Of a DNA stretch of 64,000 nt, positions 9,084 through 17,980 are shown piece by piece; the first letter of the stretch is position 1; every line of letters starts with the position of its first letter. The position numbers and the translations under genes were made by a program. The stretch is from Variovorax sp. 54 (GTDB lineage Bacteria > Pseudomonadota > Gammaproteobacteria > Burkholderiales > Burkholderiaceae_C): assembly GCF_002754375.1 (NCBI RefSeq), contig NZ_PEFF01000001.1, forward strand, positions 5,535,501 through 5,599,500, written 5' to 3'. The notes under the pieces were generated by a model. The model was not told where the DNA came from. It ran no database searches and saw only the letters and a program-made list of their open reading frames with translations.

Positions 9084-10070
9084 ATGAAGAGAAAGCAATT
9101 CCTGTCGGCGGGCCTCGCGCTCGCCGCCACCGCGCTGCTGCCGTTGCACGCCTTGGCGCAGGCCGACACATGGCCGCAGCAGAAACCCGTGACCATCATC
9201 GTGCCGTTCCCGGCCGGCGGTTCCACCGACATGGTGGCGCGCGCGCTGGCGCAGCAGCTGCAGGCCAAGCTCGGCGGCAGCTTCGTGGTCGACAACCGAC
9301 CCGGCGCCACCGGCACCATCGGCACCGGCTTCGTGCGGCGCGCACTGCCCGACGGCTACACGCTGCTGGTGTCGTCGCTCGGCGCCTTCGTCGTCACGCC
9401 GCACCTGCAGAAGAGCGTGCCCTACGACGCCACCAAAGACTTCGACTACATCAGCGTGCCCGTGCAGGCGCCCAACGTGCTCGTGGCCAACGTTGCGCGG
9501 CCCGAACACACCGTGGCCGACGTGCTCGCGCTCTTGCGCAAGACGCCGGGCAAGGTCTCGTTCGCGAGCTCTGGCAACGGCTCGTCCGACCACCTGTCGG
9601 CCGAACTCTTCTGGCAGCAATCGAAGACCGAAGGCGTGCACGTGCCCTACAAGGGCGGTGCGCCGGCCGTGAACGATCTGCTGGGCAACCAGGTCGATTT
9701 TTCGTTCCAGAACGTGAACGCCGTGCTGCCGCACATCCGCGCCGGCAAGCTGCGCGCGATTGCCGTCACCGGCGACAAGCGCTCGCCCGTGCTGCCCGAC
9801 GTGCCCACGCTCGCCGAAGCCGGCGTGAAGGGCGCGGAGGTTTACTCGTGGCAGGGCATGGCCGCACCGAAGGGCCTGCCGCCCGCCACGAAGAAGAAGC
9901 TGAGCGACGCGGTCATTGCCGCCATGCAAGACCCCGAGACGAAGAAACGCATGCTCGACCAGGGCCTGGAAATCGTCGCGAGCACCCCAGAAGACTTCAC
10001 TGCTTTCCAGTTGCGCGAATGGGCGCGATGGAAGACGCTCATCGACACCCGCCACATCACTGCCGACTGA
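9084..10070 (+). CDS. Bug/TctC-family tripartite tricarboxylate binding protein 2
   Basis: 328-aa periplasmic binding protein with signal peptide [20 protein letters not shown] and cleavage near ALAQA. The mature part shows [49 protein letters not shown] and [15 protein letters not shown], the standard Bug blocks. The ATG at 9084 is chosen because it starts the signal peptide; an open frame begins 57 bp earlier but only adds Arg/Pro-rich residues. It is only moderately similar by eye to the Bug protein at 6,502, so a recent duplication is unlikely. It lies 16 bp before the glucarate dehydratase gene, so a glucarate-like ligand is a reasonable guess. Confidence 0.92.
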   Translation: MKRKQFLSAGLALAATALLPLHALAQADTWPQQKPVTIIVPFPAGGSTDMVARALAQQLQAKLGGSFVVDNRPGATGTIGTGFVRRALPDGYTLLVSSLGAFVVTPHLQKSVPYDATKDFDYISVPVQAPNVLVANVARPEHTVADVLALLRKTPGKVSFASSGNGSSDHLSAELFWQQSKTEGVHVPYKGGAPAVNDLLGNQVDFSFQNVNAVLPHIRAGKLRAIAVTGDKRSPVLPDVPTLAEAGVKGAEVYSWQGMAAPKGLPPATKKKLSDAVIAAMQDPETKKRMLDQGLEIVASTPEDFTAFQLREWARWKTLIDTRHITAD

Positions 10071-10086
10071 GCCACCGAGCCCGAAG

Positions 10087-11448
10087 ATGACCTCTCCTGA
10101 ATCCGCTGCTTCCCCCGCCGTGTCGGGCGCGCCCGTCGTCACCGCCATGCGCGTCGTGCCCGTTGCGGGCCACGACAGCATGCTGATGAACCTCAGCGGC
10201 GCGCACGGCCCGTTCTTCACGCGCAACCTGCTGATCCTCACCGACAGCGCCGGCCACACCGGCGTGGGCGAAGTGCCGGGCGGCGAGAAGATCCGCCAGA
10301 CGCTCGAGGACGCACGCGACCTCATCGTGGGCCAGCCCATCGGCAACCACAACGCCGTGCTCAACCGCATGCGCAACGCGTTTGCCGCGCGCGACAGCGG
10401 CGGGCGCGGCCTGCAGACCTTCGACCTGCGCGTGACCATTCACGCCGTCACCGCCGCCGAAGCCGCTCTGCTCGACCTGCTGGGTCAGCACCTGGGCGTG
10501 CCCGTGGCCGCGCTGCTCGGCGAAGGCCAGCAGCGCGATGCGGTGCAGATGCTCGGCTACCTCTTCTACGTGGGCGACCGCACGAAGACCGACCTGGCGT
10601 ACGAGACCGACCCCGGCGCCGACAACGACTGGTTCCGCCTGCGCCACGAAGAGGCCATGACGCCCGAGGCCATCGTGCGACTGGCCGAAGCCACGCATGC
10701 GCGCTACGGTTTCACCGACTTCAAGCTCAAGGGCGGCGTGCTGCGCGGCGAGGAAGAGGTCGAAGCCATCCGCGCGCTGCACGAGCGCTTTCCGCAGGCG
10801 CGCGTCACGCTCGACCCGAACGGCGGCTGGCTGCTGGCCGACGCCATCCGCCTGTGCCGCGACCTGCACGGCGTGATGGCCTATGCCGAAGACCCCTGCG
10901 GCGCCGAGGGCGTGTTCTCGGGCCGCGAGGTGATGGCCGAGTTCCGCCGCGCCACCGGCCTGCCCACCGCCACCAACATGGTCGCCACCGATTGGCGCGA
11001 GATGGTGCACAGCCTCTCGCTGCAGTCGGTCGACATCCCGCTGGCCGATCCGCACTTCTGGACGATGCAGGGTTCGGTGCGCGTGGCGCAGCTGTGCCAG
11101 GCCTGGGGCCTGACCTGGGGCTCGCATTCGAACAACCACTTCGACGTGTCGCTCGCGATGTTCACGCACGTGGCCGCTGCCGCACCCGGCAAGGTCACGG
11201 CCATCGACACGCACTGGATCTGGCAGGACGGCCAGCGCCTCACGAAGGCGCCGCTGCAGATCGAAGGCGGCCTCGTGCAGGTGCCCACGCGCGGCGGCCT
11301 GGGCATCGAGCTCGACATGGCCGAGGTCGAGAAGGCGCACCAGCTGTACCTGACGCATGGCCTGGGCGCGCGCAACGACGCGCAGGCGATGCAGTACCTC
11401 ATTCCCAACTGGACTTTCGACAACAAGCGGCCTTGCATGGTCCGCTGA
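10087..11448 (+). CDS. gudD: Glucarate dehydratase (enolase superfamily)
   Basis: 453-aa enolase-superfamily enzyme that dehydrates D-glucarate to 5-dehydro-4-deoxyglucarate (EC 4.2.1.40). The N-terminal capping domain has [21 protein letters not shown]. The barrel carries the KxK-type base in [11 protein letters not shown], the metal ligands in TLDPNGGW and YAEDPCG, the Asn in [10 protein letters not shown] and the catalytic His in [10 protein letters not shown]. All of these match GudD rather than mandelate racemase. It overlaps no gene and follows the second Bug gene by 16 bp. Together with the galactarate dehydratase of the opposite operon it lets the cell use both aldarates, and so both uronates. 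Confidence 0.94.
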   Translation: MTSPESAASPAVSGAPVVTAMRVVPVAGHDSMLMNLSGAHGPFFTRNLLILTDSAGHTGVGEVPGGEKIRQTLEDARDLIVGQPIGNHNAVLNRMRNAFAARDSGGRGLQTFDLRVTIHAVTAAEAALLDLLGQHLGVPVAALLGEGQQRDAVQMLGYLFYVGDRTKTDLAYETDPGADNDWFRLRHEEAMTPEAIVRLAEATHARYGFTDFKLKGGVLRGEEEVEAIRALHERFPQARVTLDPNGGWLLADAIRLCRDLHGVMAYAEDPCGAEGVFSGREVMAEFRRATGLPTATNMVATDWREMVHSLSLQSVDIPLADPHFWTMQGSVRVAQLCQAWGLTWGSHSNNHFDVSLAMFTHVAAAAPGKVTAIDTHWIWQDGQRLTKAPLQIEGGLVQVPTRGGLGIELDMAEVEKAHQLYLTHGLGARNDAQAMQYLIPNWTFDNKRPCMVR

Positions 11449-11461
11449 AGGAAACGACGCA

Positions 11462-12898
11462 ATGCAGAACTTCGACAACCTCATCAACGGCGAATGGCTG
11501 GCCGGCCAAAGCTACAGCCCCAACATCAACCCCAGCAACCTGGCCGACGTGCTGGGCCAGTACACGCAGGGCGACAAGGGCCACGTCGACGCGGCGGTGG
11601 CTGCTGCCACAGCCGCCTTCCCCGCATGGGCGACCGGCAGCATCCAGGCGCGCTCCGACGCGCTCGACAAGATCGGCACCGAGATCCTTGCGCGCAAGGA
11701 AGAACTCGGCACGCTGCTCGCGCGTGAAGAAGGCAAGACCAAGGCCGAAGGCATCGGCGAGGCCACGCGTGCGGGGCAGATCTTCAAGTTCTTCGCGGGC
11801 GAGTGCCTGCGCCTGTCGGGTGAGCTGCTGCCTTCGGTGCGTCCGAACATCGGCGTGGAGATCACGCGCGAGCCGGTCGGCGTGGTCGGTCTCATCACGC
11901 CGTGGAACTTCCCCATCGCGATTCCTGCCTGGAAGATCGCTCCGGCATTGGCCTTCGGCAACTGCGTGGTGCTCAAGCCCGCCGACCTCGTGCCGGGCTG
12001 CGCCTGGGCGCTGGCCGAGATCATCAGCCGCTCGGGCATTCCGGCCGGCGTGTTCAACCTCGTGATGGGCCGCGGCAGCGTGATCGGCGATGCGCTGGTG
12101 AACCACCCCGGCATCCATGCGATCAGCTTCACGGGCTCGGTGGGCGTGGGCCGCAACATCGCGGTGCAATGCGTCACGAATCACAAGAAGGTGCAGCTCG
12201 AAATGGGCGGCAAGAACCCGCAGGTGGTGCTCGACGATGCCGACCTCGCGCAGGCCGTGGAGCTCAGCGTGCAGAGCGCGTTCTACTCGACGGGCCAGCG
12301 CTGCACGGCATCGAGCCGCCTCATCGTGACCGAAGGCATCTACCCGAAGTTCATCGAGGCGATGAAGACGCGCATGGCGAAGATCAAGGTCGGCGACGCG
12401 CTCGCGCAGGGCACCGACGTGGGCCCGGTCTCGTCGAAGTCGCAACTCGACCAGGACATGGAATACGTGGCCATCGGCAAGGGCGAAGGCGCCACGCTGG
12501 CGGCCGGTGGTGAGCTGCTGAAGCTGGAGACCGACGGCTACTACATGTCGCCTGCGTTGTTCAGTGAGTCGGCCGCAAACATGCGCATCAACCGCGAGGA
12601 AGTGTTCGGCCCAGTGGCGAGCGTGATCCGCGTGAAGAACTACGAAGAGGCGCTGGCCACGGCCAACGACACCGAGTTCGGTCTGTCGGCTGGCATCGCG
12701 ACCACTTCGCTGAAGTACGCGACGCACTTCAAGCGCCACAGCCAGGCGGGCATGGTGATGGTGAACCTGCCGACGGCGGGGGTGGACTATCACGTGCCGT
12801 TCGGTGGCCGCAAAGGGTCGAGCTACGGGCCGCGTGAGCAGGGCAAGTACGCGCAGGAGTTCTTCACAACGGTGAAGACGGCGTACACGCTGGCTTGA
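11462..12898 (+). CDS. 2-oxoglutarate semialdehyde dehydrogenase (aldehyde dehydrogenase family)
   Basis: 478-aa NAD(P)+-dependent aldehyde dehydrogenase. The catalytic cysteine is in YSTGQRCTASSRL, the general-base glutamate in VQLEMGGKNPQ, and the coenzyme loop in ISFTGSVGVG. TPWNFPIAIPAWKIAPAL is the usual Asn-containing active-site strand. Placed 13 bp after gudD and downstream of kdgD, it should oxidise 2-oxoglutarate semialdehyde to 2-oxoglutarate (EC 1.2.1.26), the last step of the pathway. Substrate assignment is from context; succinate semialdehyde-type enzymes look similar. It is the last gene of the operon and is followed by a terminator. Confidence 0.9.
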   Translation: MQNFDNLINGEWLAGQSYSPNINPSNLADVLGQYTQGDKGHVDAAVAAATAAFPAWATGSIQARSDALDKIGTEILARKEELGTLLAREEGKTKAEGIGEATRAGQIFKFFAGECLRLSGELLPSVRPNIGVEITREPVGVVGLITPWNFPIAIPAWKIAPALAFGNCVVLKPADLVPGCAWALAEIISRSGIPAGVFNLVMGRGSVIGDALVNHPGIHAISFTGSVGVGRNIAVQCVTNHKKVQLEMGGKNPQVVLDDADLAQAVELSVQSAFYSTGQRCTASSRLIVTEGIYPKFIEAMKTRMAKIKVGDALAQGTDVGPVSSKSQLDQDMEYVAIGKGEGATLAAGGELLKLETDGYYMSPALFSESAANMRINREEVFGPVASVIRVKNYEEALATANDTEFGLSAGIATTSLKYATHFKRHSQAGMVMVNLPTAGVDYHVPFGGRKGSSYGPREQGKYAQEFFTTVKTAYTLA

Positions 12899-12920
12899 CG
12901 TTTCTCTTCTGAATTGTTGG

Positions 12921-12946
12921 AAGCCCCCGGGTGGGGGCTTTTTTAC
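12921..12946 (+). terminator. Rho-independent terminator of the uronate operon
   Basis: AAGCCCCC (12,921-12,928), a short loop, GGGGGCTT (12,933-12,940) and a run of six T to 12,944. It follows the aldehyde dehydrogenase stop by 22 bp. Confidence 0.85.
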
Positions 12947-12976
12947 GTCTGCTGTTTTCGGGGTGCGTGCAAAGGA

Positions 12977-13191
12977 CACCGGGTACTTCCCTCCGCGAAT
13001 GTCCCCCGCTTCGCTCCTCCTTGATTTCGCTGCGGGAAGCACCCAGTGCCCTGTGCACGAGGGCACGCTGTGCGCTTGCAGTCGATCAACGACTTCTACT
13101 GAAAACGATCACGCTGGCGGTGTGCCTTGCGCAGCGAAATCAAGGAGGAGGCCGCAGGCCGGGGGACATTCGCGGAGCAAGGTACGCCGTC
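12977..13191. repeat. Long inverted-repeat element filling the 12,899-13,214 gap
   Basis: The 316-bp gap between the aldehyde dehydrogenase and the OpuC-like gene holds a terminator and this element. Outer arms of 17 bp (CTCCGCGAATGTCCCCC at 12,991-13,007 and its exact complement at 13,161-13,177) enclose inner arms of 19 bp (13,015-13,033 and its exact complement at 13,131-13,149), with a 97-bp centre. A third copy of the outer motif, extended to 31 identical bases, is at 25,999-26,029. No open frame with protein-like character is inside, so it looks like a miniature non-autonomous element or a repeat-extragenic structure. Confidence 0.75.
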
Positions 13192-13214
13192 GGCGTGATC
13201 GCGCCCTGAACAGC

Positions 13215-14753
13215 TCAGGCCAATGGCGCCCTGCGACTGCGCCGCATCAGAAACTCGATCAGCTCGAAGATGCCTTCGCTGATCAACGCCATGGCCGCAG
13301 CCGGCAGCGCACCGGCCATCAACAGCTCGCGATCATTGAGCGCCAGCCCCGTCACGATGCGCTCGCCAAAGCCGCCCGCGCCGATGAAGGCCGCGATGGT
13401 GGCGGTGCCGATGGCAATCGCAGTGGCTGTTCGCACGCCTGCCAACAACGTGGGCAGCGCAAGAGGCAGCAGCACCACCTGAAGGCTCTGCGGCGGTGTC
13501 ATACCCAGCGCGGTGCCGGCCAGTCGCAGGCCATTGGGCACCTCGGTCAACCCGGTCACGGTGTTGCGCATGATCGGCAACAGCGAGTACAGCGTGAGCG
13601 CGATGAGTGCGGGCAGCGCGCCGATGGCACCGAGCAGCGAGATCAGCACCGCGAGCAGCGCCAGCGAGGGCACGGTCTGCATCACGCTCGCAAAGCCCAG
13701 CACCACGGCGCGCAGCCGCAGGTGCGGAAACACGAGGATCGCGAGCGGCACGCCGATGAGGATCGCCACGCCGACCGACACCGCCACCAGCAGCAGATGC
13801 TGGCGCGCAAGCGGCCAGAGGTCGGGCCCGAAGAGCTTGGCCGTGAAGCCGCGCGCGGCGCTCGGCGGTGTCTTGCCGTCTTTGGTGGCGCCGGCGAGGA
13901 AGTCGCGCGCGATGGTGTCGAAGCGCACGCCCTGCAGTTCGGCGCGTGCGTTCATCGCGATCATGGCGTGCTCGTCGATGGTGCCTTCGAGCGCCTGCAA
14001 TGCGGCCCAGGCTTTCGGCAGCCGCGCCGGCAGGTCGAGGCGGTAGAGCACCACGGCGTCGTAGCGCGGAAAGTACTTCTTGTCGTCTTCCAGCACACGC
14101 AGGCCAAGGTGGTCGATCTTGGCGTCGGTGGTGTAGATGTCGATGGCGTCGATCTGCTTGGCCGTCATCGCCTCGTAGGCCAGGCCGTGGTCGAGACCGG
14201 TCGGTGTCTGCGTGAAGCCGTAGCTTGCCGCCAGGCCTTTCCATCCGTCGGCGCGGCCGATGAATTCGTTCGATAGCCCGATGCGCAGCTCGGGGTGCTT
14301 CGCCAGGTCGCTCAGCGTGCGCAGCCCGAGATTGTCGGCATCGGCGGCGCGCACGGCCAGCGCGTAGCCGTCGTTGAAGCCCATTGGAATCGCCACGCCG
14401 AGGCCGAGCGGCGCGAGCGCGGCGTTCATCGCTTCGCGCGTGTCGGCGGGCGAGCCCTTGAGGATTTCGAGTGCGATGGTGCCGGTGTATTCGGCGTAGA
14501 GGTCGATGGCGCCGGAACGCAATGCTTCGTAGACGATGGCCGTGTTGCCCAGGCCCTGGCGAATGACGGGCGGCGATGCGGTGTGCGGCGCGGCGGTCTG
14601 CGCCAGCACCTCGGCCAGGATGTACGACTCGGTGAAGCGCTTGGAGCCAACGCGCAAGGTCTCGTCGGCGGCCTGCGCACAGGGCGCAGCGGCCAGCCAG
14701 AGCATCGCGGGAAGCCACAGGGCGGCGCGCCAGAAGCTGCGAAGCAGGTGCAT
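13215..14753 (-). CDS. ABC transporter permease/substrate-binding fusion, OpuC/ProWX type
   Basis: 512-aa fusion for quaternary amines or related osmolytes. A signal peptide (residues 1-28) is followed by a periplasmic binding domain of the glycine betaine/choline type (about 32-290; VGSKRFTESYILAEVLAQ and DLYAEYTGTIALEIL are hallmarks), then a five-to-six-helix permease domain (about 315-505) with the EAA-type loop GMTPPQSLQVVLLPLALPTLLAGVRTATAIAIG. In most relatives the order is permease then binding domain, so this order is a less usual fusion. No ATPase gene is next to it, so it must borrow one from elsewhere. Ligand cannot be told from sequence. Confidence 0.85.
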   Translation of the reverse strand: MHLLRSFWRAALWLPAMLWLAAAPCAQAADETLRVGSKRFTESYILAEVLAQTAAPHTASPPVIRQGLGNTAIVYEALRSGAIDLYAEYTGTIALEILKGSPADTREAMNAALAPLGLGVAIPMGFNDGYALAVRAADADNLGLRTLSDLAKHPELRIGLSNEFIGRADGWKGLAASYGFTQTPTGLDHGLAYEAMTAKQIDAIDIYTTDAKIDHLGLRVLEDDKKYFPRYDAVVLYRLDLPARLPKAWAALQALEGTIDEHAMIAMNARAELQGVRFDTIARDFLAGATKDGKTPPSAARGFTAKLFGPDLWPLARQHLLLVAVSVGVAILIGVPLAILVFPHLRLRAVVLGFASVMQTVPSLALLAVLISLLGAIGALPALIALTLYSLLPIMRNTVTGLTEVPNGLRLAGTALGMTPPQSLQVVLLPLALPTLLAGVRTATAIAIGTATIAAFIGAGGFGERIVTGLALNDRELLMAGALPAAAMALISEGIFELIEFLMRRSRRAPLA

Positions 14754-14863
14754 CCGGGTCAGTGTATCGGCATCGCCGCGCCAGCCGTACCCGTCCGTCT
14801 CCTACACGCCGTGGTGCGCGGGGCCGATGCGCCACGGGCGTGCAACAGCCCATAGTGGCCGTC

Positions 14864-15922
14864 ATGAAAAAGACCAAGCACGCGCTCCCCGGTCCCGACA
14901 TCCATGGCCTGCGCGAGCTGCCCGGACTGCGCGTGGACGGCTACAGCCTGCAGCTGCGCGACAAGAACGGTTTCGTCGGCGACCAGGCCAGCCAGACGGC
15001 GTTTCGCGAACTGCTCGAGCGCTGGCGCAAGCGGCGCCGCAAGACGGGCCGCGACCCGCTGGGCAAGACCCATTCGCGCAACTTGAGCAAGAAGGACCTC
15101 GACCGCGCGCTGCAAGAGAAAACCGCCACGGCCGCCGGCGATGTGATGCATGGCGCCATCGAGGAGTTCGCGGAAGAACTGGCCTTCGTGATCCAGCGCT
15201 TCGTGCGCCAGCCCTCGTGGCGCAAGGTGCAGCGCATCGTGGTCGGCGGTGGTTTTCCCGAGAGCGACGTGGGCGAGCGCGCGATCCTGGAGGCGGGCGC
15301 GATGCTAGAAGACCTGGGCGTGCATGTGCAGCTGGGCCGGCTGTCGCACAACGTCGACGACGGCGGGCTGATCGGCTGGGTGCACCTGACGCCGCCGGCC
15401 CTGTTGAAGGGGCACGACGCGATTCTTGCGGTGGACATCGGCGGCACCAACGTGCGCTGCGGCATCGTGAAGACGCGCCATCGCAAGGCGCCCGACTTCT
15501 CGCGCGCGAAAGTGGTCCGGCGCGAGAAGTGGCGTCATGCCGACGACGGCCCGAACCGCAGCCACATGGTCGAGCGCATCGCCGACATGCTCGAGGACAT
15601 GGTGATCTACGCCGATCGCCACAAGATCCGGCTCGCGCCCTTCATCGGCATCGGCTGCCCGGGGTTGATCCGCGCCGACGGCTCGATCGCGCGCGGCGCG
15701 CAGAACCTGCCGGGCGACTGGGAGAGCCGCGCCTTCCACCTGCCGGCTGCGCTGTGGCAACGCCTGCCGATCATCGGCTCGGGCGCGACGCTGGTGCTCA
15801 TGCACAACGACGCGGTGGTGCAGGGCCTGAGCGAGCTGCCCTTCATGCGCGACGTGCGGCACTGGGGCGTGCTGACCATCGGCACGGGGCTGGGCAACGC
15901 CAGCTTCACGAACCGGCGCTGA
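14864..15922 (+). CDS. ROK-like (ASKHA fold) protein with swapped halves
   Basis: 352-aa protein. Residues 187-352 carry the first half of a ROK sugar kinase: the phosphate-1 motif ILAVDIGGTNVRCGIV (Asp191), GIGCPG (262-267), the Asn-Asp pair of the catalytic site in MHNDAVVQG (315-316) and phosphate-2 GTGLG (340-344), where the protein almost ends. Normal ROK proteins continue for about 150 residues. Residues 100-180 instead resemble the C-terminal ROK part: VQRIVVGGGFPES and DDGGLIGW, the latter like the DDAGLIGAA end of ROK proteins. No Zn-binding CxCGxxGC is seen. The first 95 residues are basic and unrecognised. Circular permutation is my inference; sugar kinase activity is unproven. ATG 14864 is preferred (MKKTKHALPG). 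Confidence 0.7.
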   Translation: MKKTKHALPGPDIHGLRELPGLRVDGYSLQLRDKNGFVGDQASQTAFRELLERWRKRRRKTGRDPLGKTHSRNLSKKDLDRALQEKTATAAGDVMHGAIEEFAEELAFVIQRFVRQPSWRKVQRIVVGGGFPESDVGERAILEAGAMLEDLGVHVQLGRLSHNVDDGGLIGWVHLTPPALLKGHDAILAVDIGGTNVRCGIVKTRHRKAPDFSRAKVVRREKWRHADDGPNRSHMVERIADMLEDMVIYADRHKIRLAPFIGIGCPGLIRADGSIARGAQNLPGDWESRAFHLPAALWQRLPIIGSGATLVLMHNDAVVQGLSELPFMRDVRHWGVLTIGTGLGNASFTNRR

Positions 15923-15930
15923 GTCTGGCC

Positions 15931-17694
15931 TTACAGATCCTCGGGCCGCAGTTCCGCGCCCACGCGCGCAACGGCCGAGGTGGTGGCGACATTGCCCGCC
16001 GCATCGGTGGCGCGCAGTTCGATGTTCGCCAGGCCCGCGCGCGCGGGTGTCCAGCTGCAGGCGTAGGGCGCGGCGCGCAGTGCGCAGACGGTCTTGCCGT
16101 CGACGATGAAGGCCAACTCGGCCACGCTGACATCGTCGGACGCGCTGGCCGACAGCCGCACCGGCAGGCCGGCCGCCGACGAGGCCATGGGCGGCACATT
16201 GAGCGTCACGGTCGGTGCCGTGGTGTCGGCGGGCGCGCGCACGATCACCTGCGCCGAGGCGACCTCGGCATTGCCCGCGGCATCGACCGCGATCACGCGG
16301 ACGATCTGCACGCCGGGCGCCGTGGGCGTCCAGTGGCAGGTGTAGGGCGGGGCAGTGAAGGTGCAGATCGGCAGGCTGTCGGTGCCGATCACCTTCACGC
16401 CGAACACGCCGACGTTGTCGACCGCCACGGGCGCCAGCGCCACCGGCTGGCCCACGGTCGCCATCGCGGGCGCGGCCAGCGACACCGCAGGCTTCTGGCT
16501 GTCGGGCACGCCCAGCGGCAGGTCGATGGTGAAGGCCGCTTGCCCCTGCACCGCCTTCTGTTCGAAGGCGTCGAAGATGGTGAACCACGTCGCGCCCGGT
16601 GCGCGGCCCGAGGCCTGGGCCTTCACGAGCAGCGTGGTCTTGCCGACGGCGAAGCAGCTGAAGCCGCAGCGCCAGTCGAAGACGAAGCGGCCTTCGGCAT
16701 TGGTTGTGCCTTGTGCGATGGGCTCCAGCGGCTTGCCGGCGCCCAGGTCGCGCCACACCGAAACCGGCGCGCCGGCCAGTGCGGCGCCGCTCTCACGCTC
16801 GGTCACGCGCACCTGCGTGGCGGTGGTCCCGGCCATGAACTTCGAGCTGCCGAGCTTGGGCCAGTCGCGCCAGTCGGTGTTGATCTGCGCCTTGGTGCCT
16901 TCGGTGAAGCGGATCAGGCCGAGCGTGGCGACACGGTTGGCGGCCGGGTCGTAGCGCTGCTCGAACACGGTGCCCAGCAGCGGGTCGAGGCGCCAGTGCT
17001 GGCGCGTCCACCAGTAGCGGTCGGTGTGCTTCACGAGGGCGAGGTCGCTGGCGGGCGCGGTCTCGGTGGTGTCGGCGACGGCGATGGCGTTGTAGTACTC
17101 GCCGGAGCCGGCGCCGAACACATGCTCCAGCTCGTGCAGCAGGGTCTTGAGCTGGCGGCCGAGGTAGTCCTTCTCGGTGGACTCGGGCGCGGCGGAGGTG
17201 ATGGCGCGCGACAGGCGCAGCGGGTCGTGGATGGCGGTCCAGTTCAGGTTCCACGTCACGCCGGTGGGCGGGAAGGTGGTGCTCGTGGTCAGGCCGCCAT
17301 GGCTGTAGCCGCGCTTCGACGGCCCGACGCACAGCACGATCTCGCCGCCGGCCACGCCGTTGAAGCCGCAGGGTGGCGCCGCACCGGGCGCGACGATCTG
17401 CAGGTCTTTCGCGGGGTCGAAGGTGAAGCTGCGCACCGTCTCGCGCATGAACACGGTGTTGAGGTCGGCCACGTACTGCGCGAGGCGGCGGCCGGCCTCG
17501 GGCGCGCCGATGTCGGCCGCCAGTTGCGGGTCGATGAAGAAGCGCAGGCGGTGCACGCTCGGCGTGGCGCGGCCGACTTCGTTCAGGGCCGCCCAGGTCG
17601 GGGCGGCGGACAGCGGCAGCAGCGTGGCCAATGCGACAGGCAAGGCTGCGCCCAGCCGGCGCGCGAGCGCCAGCAGCGAATCCATGGAGGGCAT
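15931..17694 (-). CDS. Secreted HExxH protein with two Ig-like domains (candidate metallopeptidase)
   Basis: 587 aa with a signal peptide (residues 1-35, cleavage near TWA-AL). The N-terminal domain (about 40-300) has HELEH at 187-191, followed by GAGSGEYY; the Glu at about 199 could be a third metal ligand, which is the gluzincin plan, but the family is not known to me. Paired cysteines (CGFNG, LCVG) suggest an exported fold. A middle domain (about 305-400) looks like a carboxypeptidase-regulatory or Ig-like fold. Two tandem Ig-like repeats follow (about 415-495 and 505-580), each with APPYxCxWTP and ATDAAGN-type ends. It is probably surface-located or secreted. GGGGAG 8 bp before ATG 17694 fixes the start. 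Confidence 0.72.
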   Translation of the reverse strand: MPSMDSLLALARRLGAALPVALATLLPLSAAPTWAALNEVGRATPSVHRLRFFIDPQLAADIGAPEAGRRLAQYVADLNTVFMRETVRSFTFDPAKDLQIVAPGAAPPCGFNGVAGGEIVLCVGPSKRGYSHGGLTTSTTFPPTGVTWNLNWTAIHDPLRLSRAITSAAPESTEKDYLGRQLKTLLHELEHVFGAGSGEYYNAIAVADTTETAPASDLALVKHTDRYWWTRQHWRLDPLLGTVFEQRYDPAANRVATLGLIRFTEGTKAQINTDWRDWPKLGSSKFMAGTTATQVRVTERESGAALAGAPVSVWRDLGAGKPLEPIAQGTTNAEGRFVFDWRCGFSCFAVGKTTLLVKAQASGRAPGATWFTIFDAFEQKAVQGQAAFTIDLPLGVPDSQKPAVSLAAPAMATVGQPVALAPVAVDNVGVFGVKVIGTDSLPICTFTAPPYTCHWTPTAPGVQIVRVIAVDAAGNAEVASAQVIVRAPADTTAPTVTLNVPPMASSAAGLPVRLSASASDDVSVAELAFIVDGKTVCALRAAPYACSWTPARAGLANIELRATDAAGNVATTSAVARVGAELRPEDL

Positions 17695-17980
17695 CGATTT
17701 TTCTCCCCGTGCTCAGGGGAATCCGGCAGTGATCAACAACAAAGGGGATCGCTTCGGGCCGCGCGAAGGTGTCGCCCGGCGCCCAGCGCACAGACCCCGC
17801 GGCGACCGCCTTTGCCGGTCACGCTCCTGCATCGCATCGAGGTCGCCGAGGGCGATACGCCCTGACGGACGCCGATGCTTCTGAAGTGCGGGGAACTGGT
17901 TGCAAATTTAGAAGAGAAAGGGCGGACCGCTCATTCCTCCACGCAAGACTTGCAATAACCAGTGAACCTTTATCTTAAGT

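Noticed and set aside
6502..10070. Full tripartite tricarboxylate transporter (TctABC)
   Set aside because: Only TctC/Bug-type binding proteins are present; no TctA or TctB membrane protein is encoded in the window.
13034..13130. CRISPR or invertible promoter in the centre of the inverted-repeat element
   Set aside because: There is a single inverted pair with no regular direct repeats or spacers, and no recombinase gene nearby.
15900..15930. The ROK-like gene as a frameshifted or truncated kinase
   Set aside because: No remaining ROK sequence lies downstream in any frame; the next gene begins 8 bp later, and the missing half seems to be located at the N-terminal side instead.
14536..17865. 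A very long rightward open frame running through the ROK-like gene and under the Ig-domain gene
   Set aside because: It reads out of frame through a gene with clear ROK motifs and antisense to one with a signal peptide and HExxH; its translation is low-complexity.
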